This document shows, piece after piece, positions 20,912-34,071 of a stretch of DNA of 64,000 nucleotides. Position numbers and translations under genes: made by a program. Every line of letters begins with the position of its first letter. The first letter of the stretch is position 1. Source of the DNA: Siderastrea siderea (taxonomy: Eukaryota > Cnidaria > Anthozoa > Scleractinia > Rhizangiidae). The DNA lies in contig OZ034974.1 of the NCBI GenBank assembly GCA_964030785.1, positions 47,064,003 through 47,128,002 on the forward strand, read 5' to 3'. The notes under the pieces are model-generated. The model did not search any database, had not been told where the DNA came from, and saw only the letters and a program-made list of their open reading frames with translations.

Positions 20912-21376
20912 CCGTGTGGTACTAAATTTTTGCGGGTTCTAATTTTTGCGGTTTTCTTCGTGATCCACAAAAATAAGTTTCCACAAAATAAAATTACCGC
21001 AAATTCTTTTTCCGCACAAATTTACTTCACTGTAGAAATTATATACAAAAATACTGGTTTAAAGGAGAAAATGCCATAGATAACTCGGTGGATAATACAT
21101 CAAGTGGTACCCTAGTTATTGTCGATCCATTGTAGTGTAAGAGAGTGACATTGATTGGTCTGTCTTACATTCCCATGTTGTTTTAGCTGCATTTCGATTG
21201 CAGATAAAACAATGTTATCAGTTCCGTTTGAACGCGACTTTCAGAAAATCGCAAATTAAAATTTATTCCCAGCAAGAAAAACCAGTCTTTTCCAATCGCA
21301 AAAATTAGTTCCCGCAAAACACAAAAAATCGCCAATCTGCAAAATTAAACTCCCGCAAAAATTTGGTGCCACACGG
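20912..21376. mobile_element. TA-flanked MITE with CCGTGTGG ends
   Basis: The left end TA then CCGTGTGGTACTAAATTTTTGC is mirrored by GCAAAAATTTGGTGCCACACGG then TA. Further in, CCGCAAA and TTTGCGG words recur. It has TIRs of about 27 bp, a length of 465 bp and no coding capacity. It fits a Tc1/mariner-type non-autonomous element. Confidence 0.75.
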
Positions 21377-21654
21377 TAATCCAAAAGTTACATTAAAAAA
21401 TTACTGGAAGAATGACTCTCTTTATATGCCTGATAGTAAAACGGTTGACAACCAATTCAACCATTTACACAATATTATACAATTTTAAGAAAGAAAAGAA
21501 CAGATCAAACAATAATCTCTTTCCTCTAATCACAGTTAAATAAAGAAATAAACCTCTAACGTCATAACCTTTATTATTCTACTAACCAAACAGCACCATT
21601 TCATCGCCAATAAATGGCAACTCTAATAAAAATTGATGATGCAACTGTCCATCT

Positions 21655-21960
21655 AAAAATAAAATTAAAGAAAAAATTCATTTAAAAAAGTACCAACCGC
21701 TCATAATCTCCAGGCAATTAAACAATTGTAAAATTCGCTGCCTTATAAATAACTCACTTTTTATTTTACCAACGCCGTCCAGTACATGTTCCACATTTCA
21801 GATTCTTTTCTTCACCTTCACGCCTGCAAATAAAAATTTTTACTTTTGCATTATTCAATCACAGTCAAACCATCACAAGAAGGTAACAATAGGGGGTAAC
21901 AATAAAAAACACATCTCTAAATAGCTAACTCAAAAACCCATCCAAACACCATTTCATCAG
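21655..21960. repeat. Dispersed direct repeat, copy A (copy B 37135-37430)
   Basis: Words such as AATCTCCAGGCAATTAAA, TACATGTTCCACATTTCAG and AAAACACATCTCTAAA occur in the same order and orientation in both places, over about 300 bp with indels. The copies lie on either side of the giant inverted repeat at 24161-36966, about 15.5 kb apart. They are not coding as far as I can see. Confidence 0.75.
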
Positions 21961-21984
21961 CAACATATACCAACTATAATAACT

Positions 21985-23095
21985 GGTTCCAGAAAATATC
22001 CATTCCCCCCCCCAGGAAGGTCACTGGAAACTCCAAAAGCAAAATATTCCAGAGCAGCTAGAGTTTTCATAAGAAGGTCTTTTTCCAGAACGTAAAAAAA
22101 GATGAAAATATTGAAAGCAATGCGCAATTCATCTTATTAAACATGAAGTAAGACTTACGTACACTGTTTTTAGCTTCCAAAATAAGGAAATATAGTTTGG
22201 CGACATTGATGTGTACGAAATTTCAGTAGACCAAATTTGAATATTAATTTGTGTTCACAGAAGATTGCATGTTTCCTTTGCTTTAGTCAATATTTCACCA
22301 TTTTCAATCCTTTCAAAAAGGAATGTTTCTGTTTTAAAACACCAAAGTTATTTATTAATAATCAAATACAAAAATATTTATATCACGCAATCCAGCAAAG
22401 GGTTTTCAGCCGCTTTTCACCGGATATCATCAAGCTAGAATTGTTCCATCACGCTCATTCAAAAGGTCTGATTTCACATGTTATTCAAATTTGATGTTTC
22501 ACTTGACACTCAAAGTATTGCAAATTCAGTGTATCATCAACCAAAATTAATTCCAGGAAAAAAGGTTGCTATTTTACTCTAGCTCTGTTACTAACATTAT
22601 AAACATTAATTTGTAATATAATTTACATTACATTCAACAGTTTTGCTTTGTCACCAGGTTTAAGGGTGCAGAACAGAATTTCAATTCTGAAAATTTTAGC
22701 TTTGTTGTTTACGTTGCATTCAGCACACAAAGTATTCATGACAACAATAAAGCCCTCACCACAAATATTAGAACACAAAAAGTTCAAACACATTTTTAAA
22801 CATCTCCGTGAATAACATAAAACATTTCACTCTACATGACGAACATGCGAATAGTAAAGAACAACAACAAAGCTTATGTTGAAAATGGATGTCATAATAA
22901 ATGCTCAAATACGCATGTTACAACAGAAATTATGTTAGCCTCACTGAGGTTTATAACTGGTCTTTTTTTAAAGTACCAAACCATTTGGAACTTTCGAGAT
23001 AGCGGAGAGCTCCATATTTAACAATACTGGAAATTCCTGGATGCAAACCAAAAAAACCTTTCATGGGTGTAATATGGATATTTTCTCAAACCACA
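21985..23095. mobile_element. 1.1 kb element with CCAGAAAATATCCAT ends
   Basis: The left end GGTTCCAGAAAATATCCATT followed by a C-run is mirrored by GGGTGTAATATGGATATTTTCTC at the right. These are the same ends as the MITE at 8881-9045. The interior is AT-rich, with only short frames and no transposase. It is a longer non-autonomous relative or deletion derivative. Confidence 0.55.
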
Positions 23096-24160
23096 TAAGG
23101 AAAATTCATGATGCAAGCTGTTTATCTAAAAATAGAACAAGAAAGCCCAATAGGCATTTCACCAGCCTTTCTGACCAGCCCATCTCTAGATTAACGATTT
23201 TTACATCGCTCAACAAACAAACCGGCATGACAAAAAGTGTGACCATATGACAGAATATTTTGACTATTGCGTTACTACATGATAAATTATCATGTTTAAA
23301 CTCTGATCACTCAGCTTATTCTTCACATCGCTTTTAATATTTATTGTCCTAAAAACCAACAAATTCAATGTGCCAATGTTCAATTTCAGGACAAATTTGT
23401 CCACGAGTGAGAATGTTTACACAGAGATGATAAAACATTTACTGTTAGGCCTAGAGTGTGAATACAGACAGTCAGCATACCAGTAAAACAAGAACGTAAC
23501 ATTGATAAACACAAGCAGATCACCATGGAAGGCAAAATTGTCACTCCACACGCACTCAAACACATTAAAGTATACCTCATGACATAACGTTTAAATTCAG
23601 TTTGCTAACTTGAGAATCCCCTTACAAAAGCAAACAAGTTCACTAAGAATTCATAACAATTTTAAAAATATCTTTTCTAAAAATTAACAATTACCTTTGG
23701 AAATACAAAAAGGTAGTACGAAACAAACTAAACATGTTATAAAAATTCGCAAAATCAGTGGAGTTCATTTCTTTTGTTTGTCATATGACAATTTTACCAT
23801 TATAAAGTGGTGAAACAATCATTCAAAGAAATGTGTCAATCATGTCAAGACTAGCAAAATTAAACTCATTTCTCTTCAGGTCACAATGTCATGAGTCCTT
23901 CTTTATCACCGGCCTTTAAAAAATTTCTCCATATTTTGTTTTAAACAAAGTCAAATGTATTACGTACCATTCAGTTGAATTCACTTGCACATATGTTACA
24001 TGTAAAACATCTACCACAACCTAAACCACTACCACAAGATTAACAGTGATTTGTCTGTGTTCTGTAAGTATGAAACGTTGACACCTCACAAGTAACATTA
24101 TTACTCTGATGTGACATCCTTATCTTTTGTATACCTTATGTGATGTCATGATTACTGACG
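23096..24160. other. Intergenic, no supported gene
   Basis: AT-rich. No frame of interest, repeat array or RNA signature was seen. Confidence 0.4.
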
Positions 24161-25599
24161 CCCGAGGTATCAAACCGAACATTCGGTTTTCGAACTCAAT
24201 CGAACTCAATCAAACTCAATCGAACGATTAAATTCGGTGTTGTTCGGTCATTGAACAAAATCGAACTCACAAAAAGTAAATGCACATCGAACCAAATCAA
24301 ACGTTCAATTAAGTTCAATGAGGTTCAATTTAGTTGTGTCGCCGAATGATACCTATGAAGCAAGCTTACGTCGTATCACAACATCATCTGAATCAAGCAA
24401 AATCGAACGCTCGGTTTTTCATCACCTGATTATCCCGGAGATTATAAATGCGTCAATCGATTCAGCCATCTAAAGTTACGTGTCCTTTACTTCCATTAGA
24501 CCCGAGATTCAGAGCATCTCATTTTGTTACCACGGGAAAGAGTTTCATGAGTTTTGTAAAGTAACAGCTGCTGCAACTTGAATCAAGTTTTATCATTTCC
24601 AACGGTACGCATACAATTTTTATGAATGGCTAACTGCGTATTAGATTGCTTCAATATTACGTATTGTTTCTTTAGGATCAAATAAAAGACAAAGATTATA
24701 TGATACCTAGCCTGCGAGCAAGCTCTCTTGGGAGTGGAGGCACGATATAGGGAAAGATGGAAAGAGAGCTTGCAACAACGTCTCAGCAATTTAAATATCC
24801 ACATCGAAAATTTCAATGCAAAATGCTAATTGGTGGAGATTTAATTTGGTAATGACGTCATCAATCTCACGCGAAGACGACAAAACAAACACAGAATGCG
24901 ATGTATAAAATAACGAAGGTAAAATGTTCAGAATTGAAATTGCCTATGCCAAACCTGCTGTCAAAAGCGAAACCCGTTAAGAGTAAGTGTCAGTAAAAAT
25001 CAAAGAAAAACCGTAAAATCGCGGCCACGGTCAAAAAATCGATTTCGCTCATTTCTTGTCTACAGCAAGTTTAAGGTGCTAAACAAAGTGAAATGGGGTT
25101 AGTTTTTTGAAATATCCATTTTGAACAATGTTAACGGTTAAAAACCATCTGATCGAATTTGGCGGTGCGCGAGCCCAAAATTTTGCACTTTTTGCAAGAT
25201 TCCCGTTCGAAATAAATTACAACAGCCAGACTTCTACAGCTACAAATGTACACACTGGGTCTTATTTAATTGCGATATGGTGTTCTTTTTCGTCTCAGGG
25301 TCTTCCTGAAGAAAAAAAAGCACAAAGTTTGAAGTTATATTTTCAGCCGTTCGATTACACGCCAAAGCATGCCCGAAACAGCTTCGTAGAAATGTATGTG
25401 GTAGTGCATCAAAATGTCTAATATTTTAGACTTAGAGTCTTGAAACATAGTTCTAAAAAGTTATGGTTTTGTATTTCTGGGACCTTCTCATTTATGAATG
25501 CGAACGCCAACTGAATTTTGGCAAAACACAAGTGACGCCATAACGCAATTCAACAACATTAAAAGTGCGGCATGCGATAAACACGGAAATCTTCTGTTC

Positions 25600-27861
25600 A
25601 GTAACATCTAATATCTGATTAAAATCGCTCAAATTAGGTGAATCAGGTAAATAATATTGTTTTGCATCCCTCCCGTTAAATAAAGCTTAAATGTGTACAA
25701 CTAAAACAGCTAAAATCGACCGATTACACGCGACGACCGAATTAACATAGTCATGATTGAATCTTGTTTTATACACGCAAGCTCGGTTACAGGTAACTGA
25801 ATTATGCCGCACAGCACGAAACCAAACTACTTTCACCGGGACTCACAGCGATAGAATGACCTTTAGATCAAATAGATGAAATTAGATGAAATTCACCTCA
25901 AAACTGGTGTATTTTATAATAGATCACTGACTCACTGACGGTCCACTGTCATTCTGGTTTGGACTCAAATAAGTCAAGAAACAATACCTGAACTGTTCCA
26001 GTTCTTTCCCGCGTGACTTACTCAAAATAGACATGTCACGTAACATGCAGTTATACTTAAATGGAAATTACTAAAAGGGACGTACCATAACTGAGAAAAG
26101 TGAGGTGGGGGTAGGGAATTTTCGACCTGCACAATTTTTTTTCGTTGACATTTCCCTATAAGGGATATTTTTTCCGTATTCAAGAACTTCTTTTCTGGGC
26201 TACTCGCTTTGTATGTTTTTTTTCTCATAACATTCCCTTGCATGATTTTTTTTTTGTTCTCTCCCTTCCCCCCCCCCCCATAACTTTTCTAATGATCCGT
26301 CCCTAATGCGACAGGGAAACACTCATTGTTACCCAAGTAAGAAAGCTAAGAACCTCTTCGTTTTGTTTAAAATACTAGTGGCAAAAACTATTGATCAAAA
26401 AAGGGCCCCAACTTCGACAGAGAATGTTTTGCTCATTCTTCGTCTTTGCAGGTGGTGTTTGCGGCGCAGATAAGGCCATCCCCCTGAAATGTTTTGTTTC
26501 CCATCGCCCTCTTTCTTGTAAATGTGGGAGGGGCAGTCGGTAAAGGGCTAATTTACATGAAGTCACTTTGAGATGTGTACAAAACATAAACTTGGAAATA
26601 ACAGAGGAAGTGGAGAGGGAAACTAACTCAGAGGCTTTCTATTTGTTTTTTTTTTTGTTTTTTTGGAGTTGTTGAAAAAAAAATTGCGTCCGTGGGGATG
26701 GCCTAACTGGCGACAGAAATTGTTCATCTGCGGACATACCAATATCATCCTGCGAAAAAGACATCAGTAGTCACAGACGTTTTTGATGTTCTCCAGGATT
26801 GAAAAGGAAGCTGGTTTGATTTAAGCGAGATGTGGAATTTTTCAGAGTCCAAAGCATTTTTAGGGAATTGCCATTTGTCCGTCTTATTGATCAAGTCTTG
26901 GGATAGGATGGGGGTGAGCGAGAAATTATGTTGTGTTCCTCAGAAAATTTCGGGCCATAGAAAGCATGTACCACAAGCGGAAAGGGAGATTAACTTGCTA
27001 ACTTCCAGGAAGCTGTATGAACTAACAAAACAACTTATTCCGGTTGTTTCTTGTAATTGATTATAGTTTTATTGGCCTAGCTTTTCGAATTTTCAGGATA
27101 AATCCTTCCCATTCTGCTATTTTTTTAAATCGACCCCACTCCTTCTCGTCTTCTATCCCTTGCTTCCAACTTCCCCCCCCCCCTTAAAAAGAAAATTACT
27201 TATTAAAGACTGTAAGAAAATAGAGACTAGATCAGCGGTCGCCCGTAAGTACTGAGTTTTTGCATTTGGCATTTCTGAATATAATCTGGGATCTATGTTT
27301 ACAACTTGATCATGATACTGAAACAAGAAATAGCCGAAAAAAAACATAGCCTGCATAGCAAGCATTTCCGAGTAAAATTGGGGCGAGCGCGAAAAAAGTG
27401 CACTCGCCCCAATTTTTACGCGGTAAAAAAAGCAAAAAATGCTTCCAACCTGAGGAAAACCTAGAGAAACGTTTGTTACGAAGGCTAAAAAACCTAAAAA
27501 ACACGATGTTGAGAGGACAACAGGATGGTACGTGTGAGGTGTATAAGAGGATCTGTTTCAGGACGGAAATTAGTTAGAGGATAACCAGTGCGCACACACG
27601 ACTCAAACTTCTTTCCTGCGTCGCGGCAAAGATGCGGGTAGGCTAGTTAGTGGATATTATACTGTTCCCTCTACTTTGTGCAACGAAAATAAATATATTT
27701 GCGTGGTTACAGATTTGCGAGGAACTTGTTTTTTTGCAGTGTAACAGTATAACCAGGCCACATTTAGTCAAAACCGATGGTTTGTTTGGACGGAGCCCTT
27801 ACTCATCCTCCTGCATATGCATGGTGTCTAAAACAACGTCAGTAGTAAAAGCGAAACAGAA
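25600..27861. other. Loop of the giant inverted repeat, left part
   Basis: No gene is supported. A hairpin AAAATTGGGGCGAGCGC / GCACTCGCCCCAATTTT lies at about 27377-27414, probably a MITE core. C-runs and T-runs occur near 26270, 26650 and 27175. Open frames such as 26830-27060 carry no recognisable motif. Confidence 0.4.
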
Positions 27862-28380
27862 GTGAAATTTCTCGAGGCATGTGCGCAAAGCTACTTGAAC
27901 GCGCAACACTGGAATACTCGACGGCAAATACTGTCTTTTATAGCAGACAATTTGTCTCTCAATGAGTTACGACAATTCTTCCCAACGATCACCAGCTATC
28001 GCTACAATATCGCGCGACTCCATAGCTTGTTTCATGGGAGGGCTGCTCCTGTACCTTGTAATGAGGCCAGAAGAATGCGAATTAAGCCCGCAAAAACTTG
28101 ACTTTATTTATTACGAGTCCCCACGTATTTTTAGGATGTCCCTTTTAGCGAATAGTTCCTGAAAATGACATGTGAGACAATAAGAATTCCAAACGGTATC
28201 AGCTAGAACGAGAACATCAGAGCGTATTGTTAAACAATATCAGCAATATTGTTGTTAGACCAACTTCGAGTCTAGGAGCAAGAGAACACTAAACAGAAGT
28301 CTGGCTGCATGTTGGGCTTCTGTTCGAAAGTCTATCTCCTTTTTAGGACAGGAGTTCCTTGCTAGCTTAGGACAAACTTG
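27862..28380 (+). pseudogene. Decayed transposon-associated gene in the palindrome loop
   Basis: The first frame reads EACAQSYLNAQHWNTRRQIL, then SFIADNLSLNELRQFFPTIT, then SYRYNIARLHSLFHGRAAPV. Downstream, in shifting frames, are QKLDFIYYESPRIF, then DVPFSE, then ERIVKQYQQYC (near 28210) and ASVRKSISFLGQ (near 28320). The order (a W.TRRQ..S..AD block, a YRY..AR.H.L..GR block, KLD.FI...., D.PF.E, RIVKQYQ.YC, then C.ASVRKS) matches a multi-copy protein family I recall from coral and other marine invertebrate genomes. I cannot assign it to a transposon class. At least three frame changes show it is dead. Confidence 0.55.
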
Positions 28381-28399
28381 CTAGCTCGAGAGTGAGCAT

Positions 28400-29930
28400 T
28401 GGGATCTGACAGTCTTATTCAATGGGCCAAGTTCGAAGGAGCTATACAATCACCAATTTAAGTTCTAGTTCCTCCATTCCAGCGTATAACTAGTGGGCGA
28501 ACTTTTAGAGCTGTCAGGCACAGACACTTTAAGAAAGCCTCTCTGCACTCTTCTTCAGAATACCTGCCTAGAGGCAATTTTAATGACAGGAAGGAGGGCG
28601 TGCTCTTCCCTGCTCTGAAGAAAGAAGCGTGACAGCGCACGGCCATTTTACCTACCTGTAGGCATACCGCGATACAATAAGAAAAAAATAGCACCGCAAG
28701 AGGAAACTCTGTATGATTAAGCAACGAGATTGTACTCTTGTAAGTTGACGGAGGTTTACGAATGAATTCGTACTCTTCAGAGAAACCTGCAGACTGGTGA
28801 TAGAAAACCGCCGCCTACAAAGGGTTGGGCCTTGAAGACTATCAGAAAGGAGAAGTGATTCACTGGCAAGCAGAAAAAAATCTAACGGAGCAGTTTCAAA
28901 AAAGAGGGGAAACTGGACATAAATGTAATCCTTACGACGTCAGTGAGGGACCAATCGGGGCGCGTCGATTTCAACCCGACAAGGTCTCATTGCACAACAG
29001 ATCACAGGCTTTTTTGGTCGTCTGCCAGCTAAGAAACGCTGAGTGGAAAAAGCAGGAAAAGAGTGTGATAATGATGATACCGACTCTGCAGCTTAAGCCG
29101 AGGCTTACCACCGTGCATAGCCTACTACTTATTGTAAGAAGGCCGATTAAATTCAACTACGGAAACCCGTTCCAACAATGCCTCAATGTTTGGCGTTCCC
29201 CGTTGTTTCGCCATGAACCGGTCTGTGGATTCAATAAATCCTGTGCCTACACGTTCAGCAAGTCAGCAAGCTTGAAAACATTGCAGCGTGTAAAACATTG
29301 ACAGCCTCACCTCTCCCCCACCCCCCCCTTCTCTAACGAGCGAAACACCTAATACTCATAGTCTGTTCGCGTCTCATGAAATAACTTTCGTTTGTTCTAG
29401 CCTTACGTACAAGGAAGTTATGTTTACTTTACTTCATTTTTGCAGAAAAAGCGAATGCGAATTATCTGGTCACCAGAAGCCGGATAGGCAAAATCCGTCA
29501 CGAATGTACGATCAGGCGTTGCGTGACATACCAATGTGTTGATCTCCAATCTATCCGGCTCGCACATGTTGTGGTTTATCGGTTCGGTTTATCGTTGCTC
29601 GTTTGATTTCAGTAAACCAAAAACCAAAGTTTAAAATTTTTCCCAAAAGCATTCCTTAATACATTTAAGATGTATTTTTATGGACGTTTCGAAGGAAGCA
29701 GTTAAAGTGCCGACATGTCCTAAACTGATTGGAAATAATACTGTCTGTGAAGACTCGCGAAGGAAGTGACAGTACGTTATTTGTAGATACCACATTGAAA
29801 TTAACTTGAAAGAGTATAAGCAAAACAATGTAACAAGGAACGTTTGAAAAGTTTACGTTGATTTTTACGAGGCAAGTTGCCGTATTCGTACCAAACATTT
29901 TTCTTGTTGAACACATATACTGAGCGCTTT
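28400..29930. other. Loop of the giant inverted repeat, right part
   Basis: A 158-codon plus frame at 28825-29301 shows no family signature and could be a relic of the same dead gene. Nothing else is recognisable until the right arm begins near 29935. Confidence 0.35.
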
Positions 29931-30445
29931 GTTGTATTTGAACATGACGCCATTTGTAATTTTTCAGAAATTCACTTTGTGTTTGCATTGCAATATTAGA
30001 AAGTCCCAGAAAATTAAAACAACAGTAATGAAGAACCATCTTTAAAGTATCCCTGGACAAAGACTGGAAGATTTTAATGCACTACCACATGCATTTTCGT
30101 GGAGCTACTTTGGTCCATGTTTTTGCTGTTTTTTACATTTCTCAAATGTCGCTTCGCAATCCATGCCTTGCTCTTACGAAAACATTGGAGACAAAAAATA
30201 TCACTATATCTAGAATGAAGAAGGCCCAATATGTTTATTTATAGTAAGGGAAGTCTGGCTGGTACATTTTAATAGGGACTTTAAGATACGGTGACTACGG
30301 ATTACGGACTACGGTTGGACGCGCGTTTTTCTCCTGCTGGAACACTGGGCCGAGTACACAACGAGTGGCGCGAAAAACGAAGTTAAGACCGCAGACTACA
30401 GACAACAGACTACGAACGAAGAGCGAAGGTCAACTCTTACACAAA

Positions 30446-31531
30446 ATGTCTTTTACAAAAGTTCGAGATGCTCTAATTTACGCTTTAGCAGATGATATTC
30501 TTGATGAAGAAGAGTTTGTACTCCTTTATGATGCTTATAACTCAGCCAATCCGTCATATCCATACTGGGAATACGATGATTTCTGTCTCGACTCTTTTGA
30601 TTCAAACGAATGCTTATCGGAGTTTAGAGTGAACAAGGAAGATCTTCCTCGATTGGCCGAAGTTCTTAGAGTGCCACCGCAGTTCAGGTGTTCTCAAGGA
30701 ACTGTATGCAGTGGACTGGAAGGTCTGTGTATTTTGCTGAAACGCCTTGCATATCCTTGCAGATACTTCGATTTGATTTATCGCTTTGCCCGTCCTGTTC
30801 CCGAGCTTTGTATGATCTACAACGTTGTGTTAGACTGGATTTATGCTAACCATGGTCATAGACTGACATCATGGAACCAACTCTTTCTTACTCCGGCTTG
30901 GCTAGAGCAGTACGCTCGGGGTGTATTTCAAATGGGCTGTCCTCTGACCAATTGTTTTGGTTTTGTAGACGGCACTGTTCGTGCAATATCACGACCAGAA
31001 GAAAACCAGCGAGTGGTAGACAATGGACATAAACGTGTGCACGCCCTAAAATTCCAGTCTTTAGTTATCCCTAATGGATTAATTGCTAACCTGTACGGTC
31101 CCATTGAAGGCCGTCGCCATGATGCTGGTATGCTGAATGAGTCAGGCTTGTTAAATGCGTTAGAGACACATGCACACACCCCAGCGGGGCAGCCCCTTTG
31201 CATCTATGGGGACCCGGCCTATCCACTTCGCCCACAGCTGATGTGCCCATTCCGAGAGGGTGACTATGCAGGTCCTTTAACTCCACAAATGAGGGATTTC
31301 AACTCAGCAATGAGCCGCGTGAGGATTTCAGTGGAGTGGCTGTTTGGAGATATCTCAACTTATTTCAAGTTTATTGATTTTAAGAAAAATTTAAAGATTG
31401 GCATGAGTGCAGTAGGGAAGCAGTACATAGTCTGTGCACTAATGAGGAATGCCCTGACATGCTTATATGGGAACAATACATCCGAGTATTTTCAGCTAGA
31501 CCCTCCAAATGTTGAAACTTATTTTGCATAG
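30446..31531 (+). CDS. PIF/Harbinger DDE transposase (HARBI1/ALP1-like)
   Basis: This is the nuclease of the surrounding transposon, a DDE_Tnp_4-type enzyme that cuts element ends. The open frame extends to 30365 without an ATG, so I choose the ATG at 30446 (MSFTKVRDALIYALAD), giving 361 residues, normal for the family. Catalytic residues are readable: D175 in CFGFVDGT, D256 in YGDPAY and E297 in RISVEWLFG, with the RRHDAGML motif between the first two. The N-terminal part is helical, with a LPRLAEVLRVP segment typical of the helix-turn-helix region. A TATA-like promoter was not evident in the 172 bp from the element end. There are no stops, frameshifts or introns. The GC is higher than its surroundings. 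Confidence 0.92.
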   Translation: MSFTKVRDALIYALADDILDEEEFVLLYDAYNSANPSYPYWEYDDFCLDSFDSNECLSEFRVNKEDLPRLAEVLRVPPQFRCSQGTVCSGLEGLCILLKRLAYPCRYFDLIYRFARPVPELCMIYNVVLDWIYANHGHRLTSWNQLFLTPAWLEQYARGVFQMGCPLTNCFGFVDGTVRAISRPEENQRVVDNGHKRVHALKFQSLVIPNGLIANLYGPIEGRRHDAGMLNESGLLNALETHAHTPAGQPLCIYGDPAYPLRPQLMCPFREGDYAGPLTPQMRDFNSAMSRVRISVEWLFGDISTYFKFIDFKKNLKIGMSAVGKQYIVCALMRNALTCLYGNNTSEYFQLDPPNVETYFA

Positions 31532-32141
31532 CTTAGATGATTGAGGATTTGCCTGAAACATGAAGATTTTTTCCACAAAATCTAAACATGCGATGAACTC
31601 ACATGTGACAGAAATGGACCAGCATTGTTAAGAGGCAATGTTTTCAAAATAATTTTGCAGTAGATGGCGGAGTGTATTTAAACCCATGAATCTGAGTCCT
31701 GTACATGTGTAATAGTTATGAAATTCTAATAGCCAGTCTGACATAAAAGAAAACAATAGAATTAGAGTGTGATACACAGCTGTAGTATGTATTAGTACTG
31801 GGACCTAATTCATGGATTTAGGTAACCCACTCCTTTACAGAAATCTCCAGCAAATAAAAGTTATTGTAAATAAAGACCAAAAATGTTTTTAATCATGTTC
31901 TGATTCAAGTCAGTATACATGAATGAAAAACATAACACAATCCCCATAAGTGAAACTAGGACATTTGAAGTTGGACATTTCACTGTTTTTTTCAAACAGT
32001 TTGCATACATATATTTAACAAACAAACCTTGGAACATCTCTTCTTAACATTAGCAACATAATTATAAACATCAGTAAGTGTTATTAACAGGAACTAGACC
32101 TAACTTGTCTGAGAAGTGGCTGAAATTAAAAGCAATAACAG

Positions 32142-33770
32142 TCAAGACTTATTCATCTTTTCTAAAAAAGCCATTAAAAGAGCTTGGGACTGGGCCTGAG
32201 CTTGCATCTGTTGCTGCAATTGCCTCTGTTGCAATAAAAGCTGCTCCTGCATTTGCATTTGTCTTGCCTGCTCGGCCTCCAATCTCTTGTTTTCCATGCT
32301 CAGATGATCCTTACGAAGTGCCATTTCTTCTTTCTTCAGTTCCACATCTGCCTCCCTTTTTATTTTCAGGTATTCTAATGGATCAGCCCCACTTCTCCTG
32401 TTTCTTTTCCGTCTAGGCTTGGGGTCTTCGTCCTCATCACCATCTTCAGCTGCTTCCTTTCCCCATGATGTCATTGCCTTGTGCCTTATGGCCAATGCTT
32501 TAGCTTGTTCACATTTACCTTTCTCATTGGAGCTGCATGCGCTGCTGGCGTTAGAGGTCATGATTGCTTGAATTTCCTCCAGAATCTGTTCTACTTCACT
32601 TAGATCATCTGGACTAATACCAGAAGCTTTCTCTTCTTTGCGAATTTTTGTATTAAAGTTACTGAGAAGCTTGTTGAACCGCTCTCTCACAGATCGTTGA
32701 TCCCTTGGCATTATGGCAAAGTCAGCATGAGCATTTATGGCCGATGCAATCTCCGACCATTTTTGTCCTGCCTCCTTGCTTCCAATTCTTTCAATATAAG
32801 GCTCCTTTTGCCTTACTTCTCTCAAGAGAATTTTGTCTTTCTTCTCATCCCATCTAAATGTTCCACTAAAATAAAAACAAATCAAAATCAAAGGCTTATT
32901 ATATTTTCAGTTTTGTGTACTTCATCTTAAATTCTCAATGTCTATCCCATCAATGATGCTCTTTTTCCAGTTCTTTTTTCTATGAACAACAGAGCTTTGA
33001 TAACAGTTTAATAAGAATTACCTACAAGAATTAAATTGTTAATTGTTAGTATGCTAAAATTTGATGAGTTTGTTTAATTTTATTTACATCTGCAAAATAT
33101 GTATTTCTTTAAAAAGTCAGGAATTATAAACAAGACACTAGACCAAAGAGTTGACCGATCCAATTTAAATGGTGTAACTGTATTAAATATATAAAACCAG
33201 CGTTTGCGATGTTTTCCAATTATACTTTTTCTGTCTACAGGTAAAAACCCTTTCAAAGTCCGCTGATAAATTTTAAGACAAATGTTTTCTGTGAAAATTA
33301 AAAAGGAGACCAGCTTTTAACACCCCTCAGATTTGATCAGTAAAATTTCTTGCCTGACGTTTTACGTTTATATTTCATAAACGTTCCAGTACCGAAATCG
33401 TACGGGAATTATTCCCATCTGGTTCCATTTTTTTTTTCTTCGTACAAACTCTTATTTCGCACATGTTTTGCGCCTCCGCCAATTGTGGCGGAAAACCTAG
33501 GAAATCCGTTGAAAAGCTCTATTCGTAAAGACTATACACAACATATGAAAGGTCTCATGAATGGAAATTACTTGTTTCTTGTTGGCTGTGATGGATGAGC
33601 TTGTCCGCCTCGAGTTGTAATCGTGGCACTGCAAGTAAAAGTGCACGTGAGGCTTGCGTTCAAGCTTAATCAAATTTTCAGGCTTAGTTGTCAAACTACT
33701 TTGCTTGCAAAAATACTTCAAAAGCAACTTTGACATATTTTACTTACCTCTCAACTTGTAGGGAAGCCAT
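32142..33770 (-). CDS. Harbinger Myb/SANT-like second protein
   Basis: Two exons: 33770-33748 (ATG, MASLQVE, donor GTAAGTA) and 32865-32142 (acceptor TATTTTAG, ends TGA), joining in phase to give 248 residues. Residues about 10-75 form a Myb/SANT-like trihelix (GTFRWDEKKDKILLREVRQK, later GQKWSEIASAIN and RSVRERFNKLLS). A basic stretch PRRKRNRR near residue 165 looks like a nuclear localisation signal. The C-terminus is a charged coiled coil passing into Gln/Met repeats (QLLLQQRQLQQQMQ). In active Harbinger elements such a protein binds the ends and brings the transposase into the nucleus; that role is inferred here from family and position. No disruption is seen. Confidence 0.88.
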
Positions 33771-34071
33771 TTCTATCTGGAAAGAGCAGAGAGAAGAGTT
33801 TAAATTATAAGCTATATTCAAAGAATCAAATTCAATTTCATTCTGGAAAAACAATGCGCCGGTCAAAATCAGTAAACAAAATTAGCCGTACATTTTTCGC
33901 TGTTCTAAGTTCATAAGCACTTGAAATTGTTCTTAATGCGTATTAGTTCATAGTTCAAGCGATAGAGTACAGAAACACCTCAATTTTCTGACGTTAGACT
34001 ACTTTTTTCTTACCTTCTTTTCTTTTTCGTAGCACACCGCGCGACACTACGTAAAATCCTTCCACTACGCA

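Noticed and set aside
20021..20942. Long open frames (279, 204 and 143 codons) on both strands with Pro/Gly/Arg/Ser repeats
   Set aside because: They fall in the palindromic 214-bp satellite. The same repeated words are open in several frames on both strands, which is expected from sequence periodicity and lack of AT-rich stop codons.
28825..29301. 158-codon open frame in the palindrome loop
   Set aside because: No motif, no clear start context and no splice support. It may be a relic but cannot be supported as a gene.
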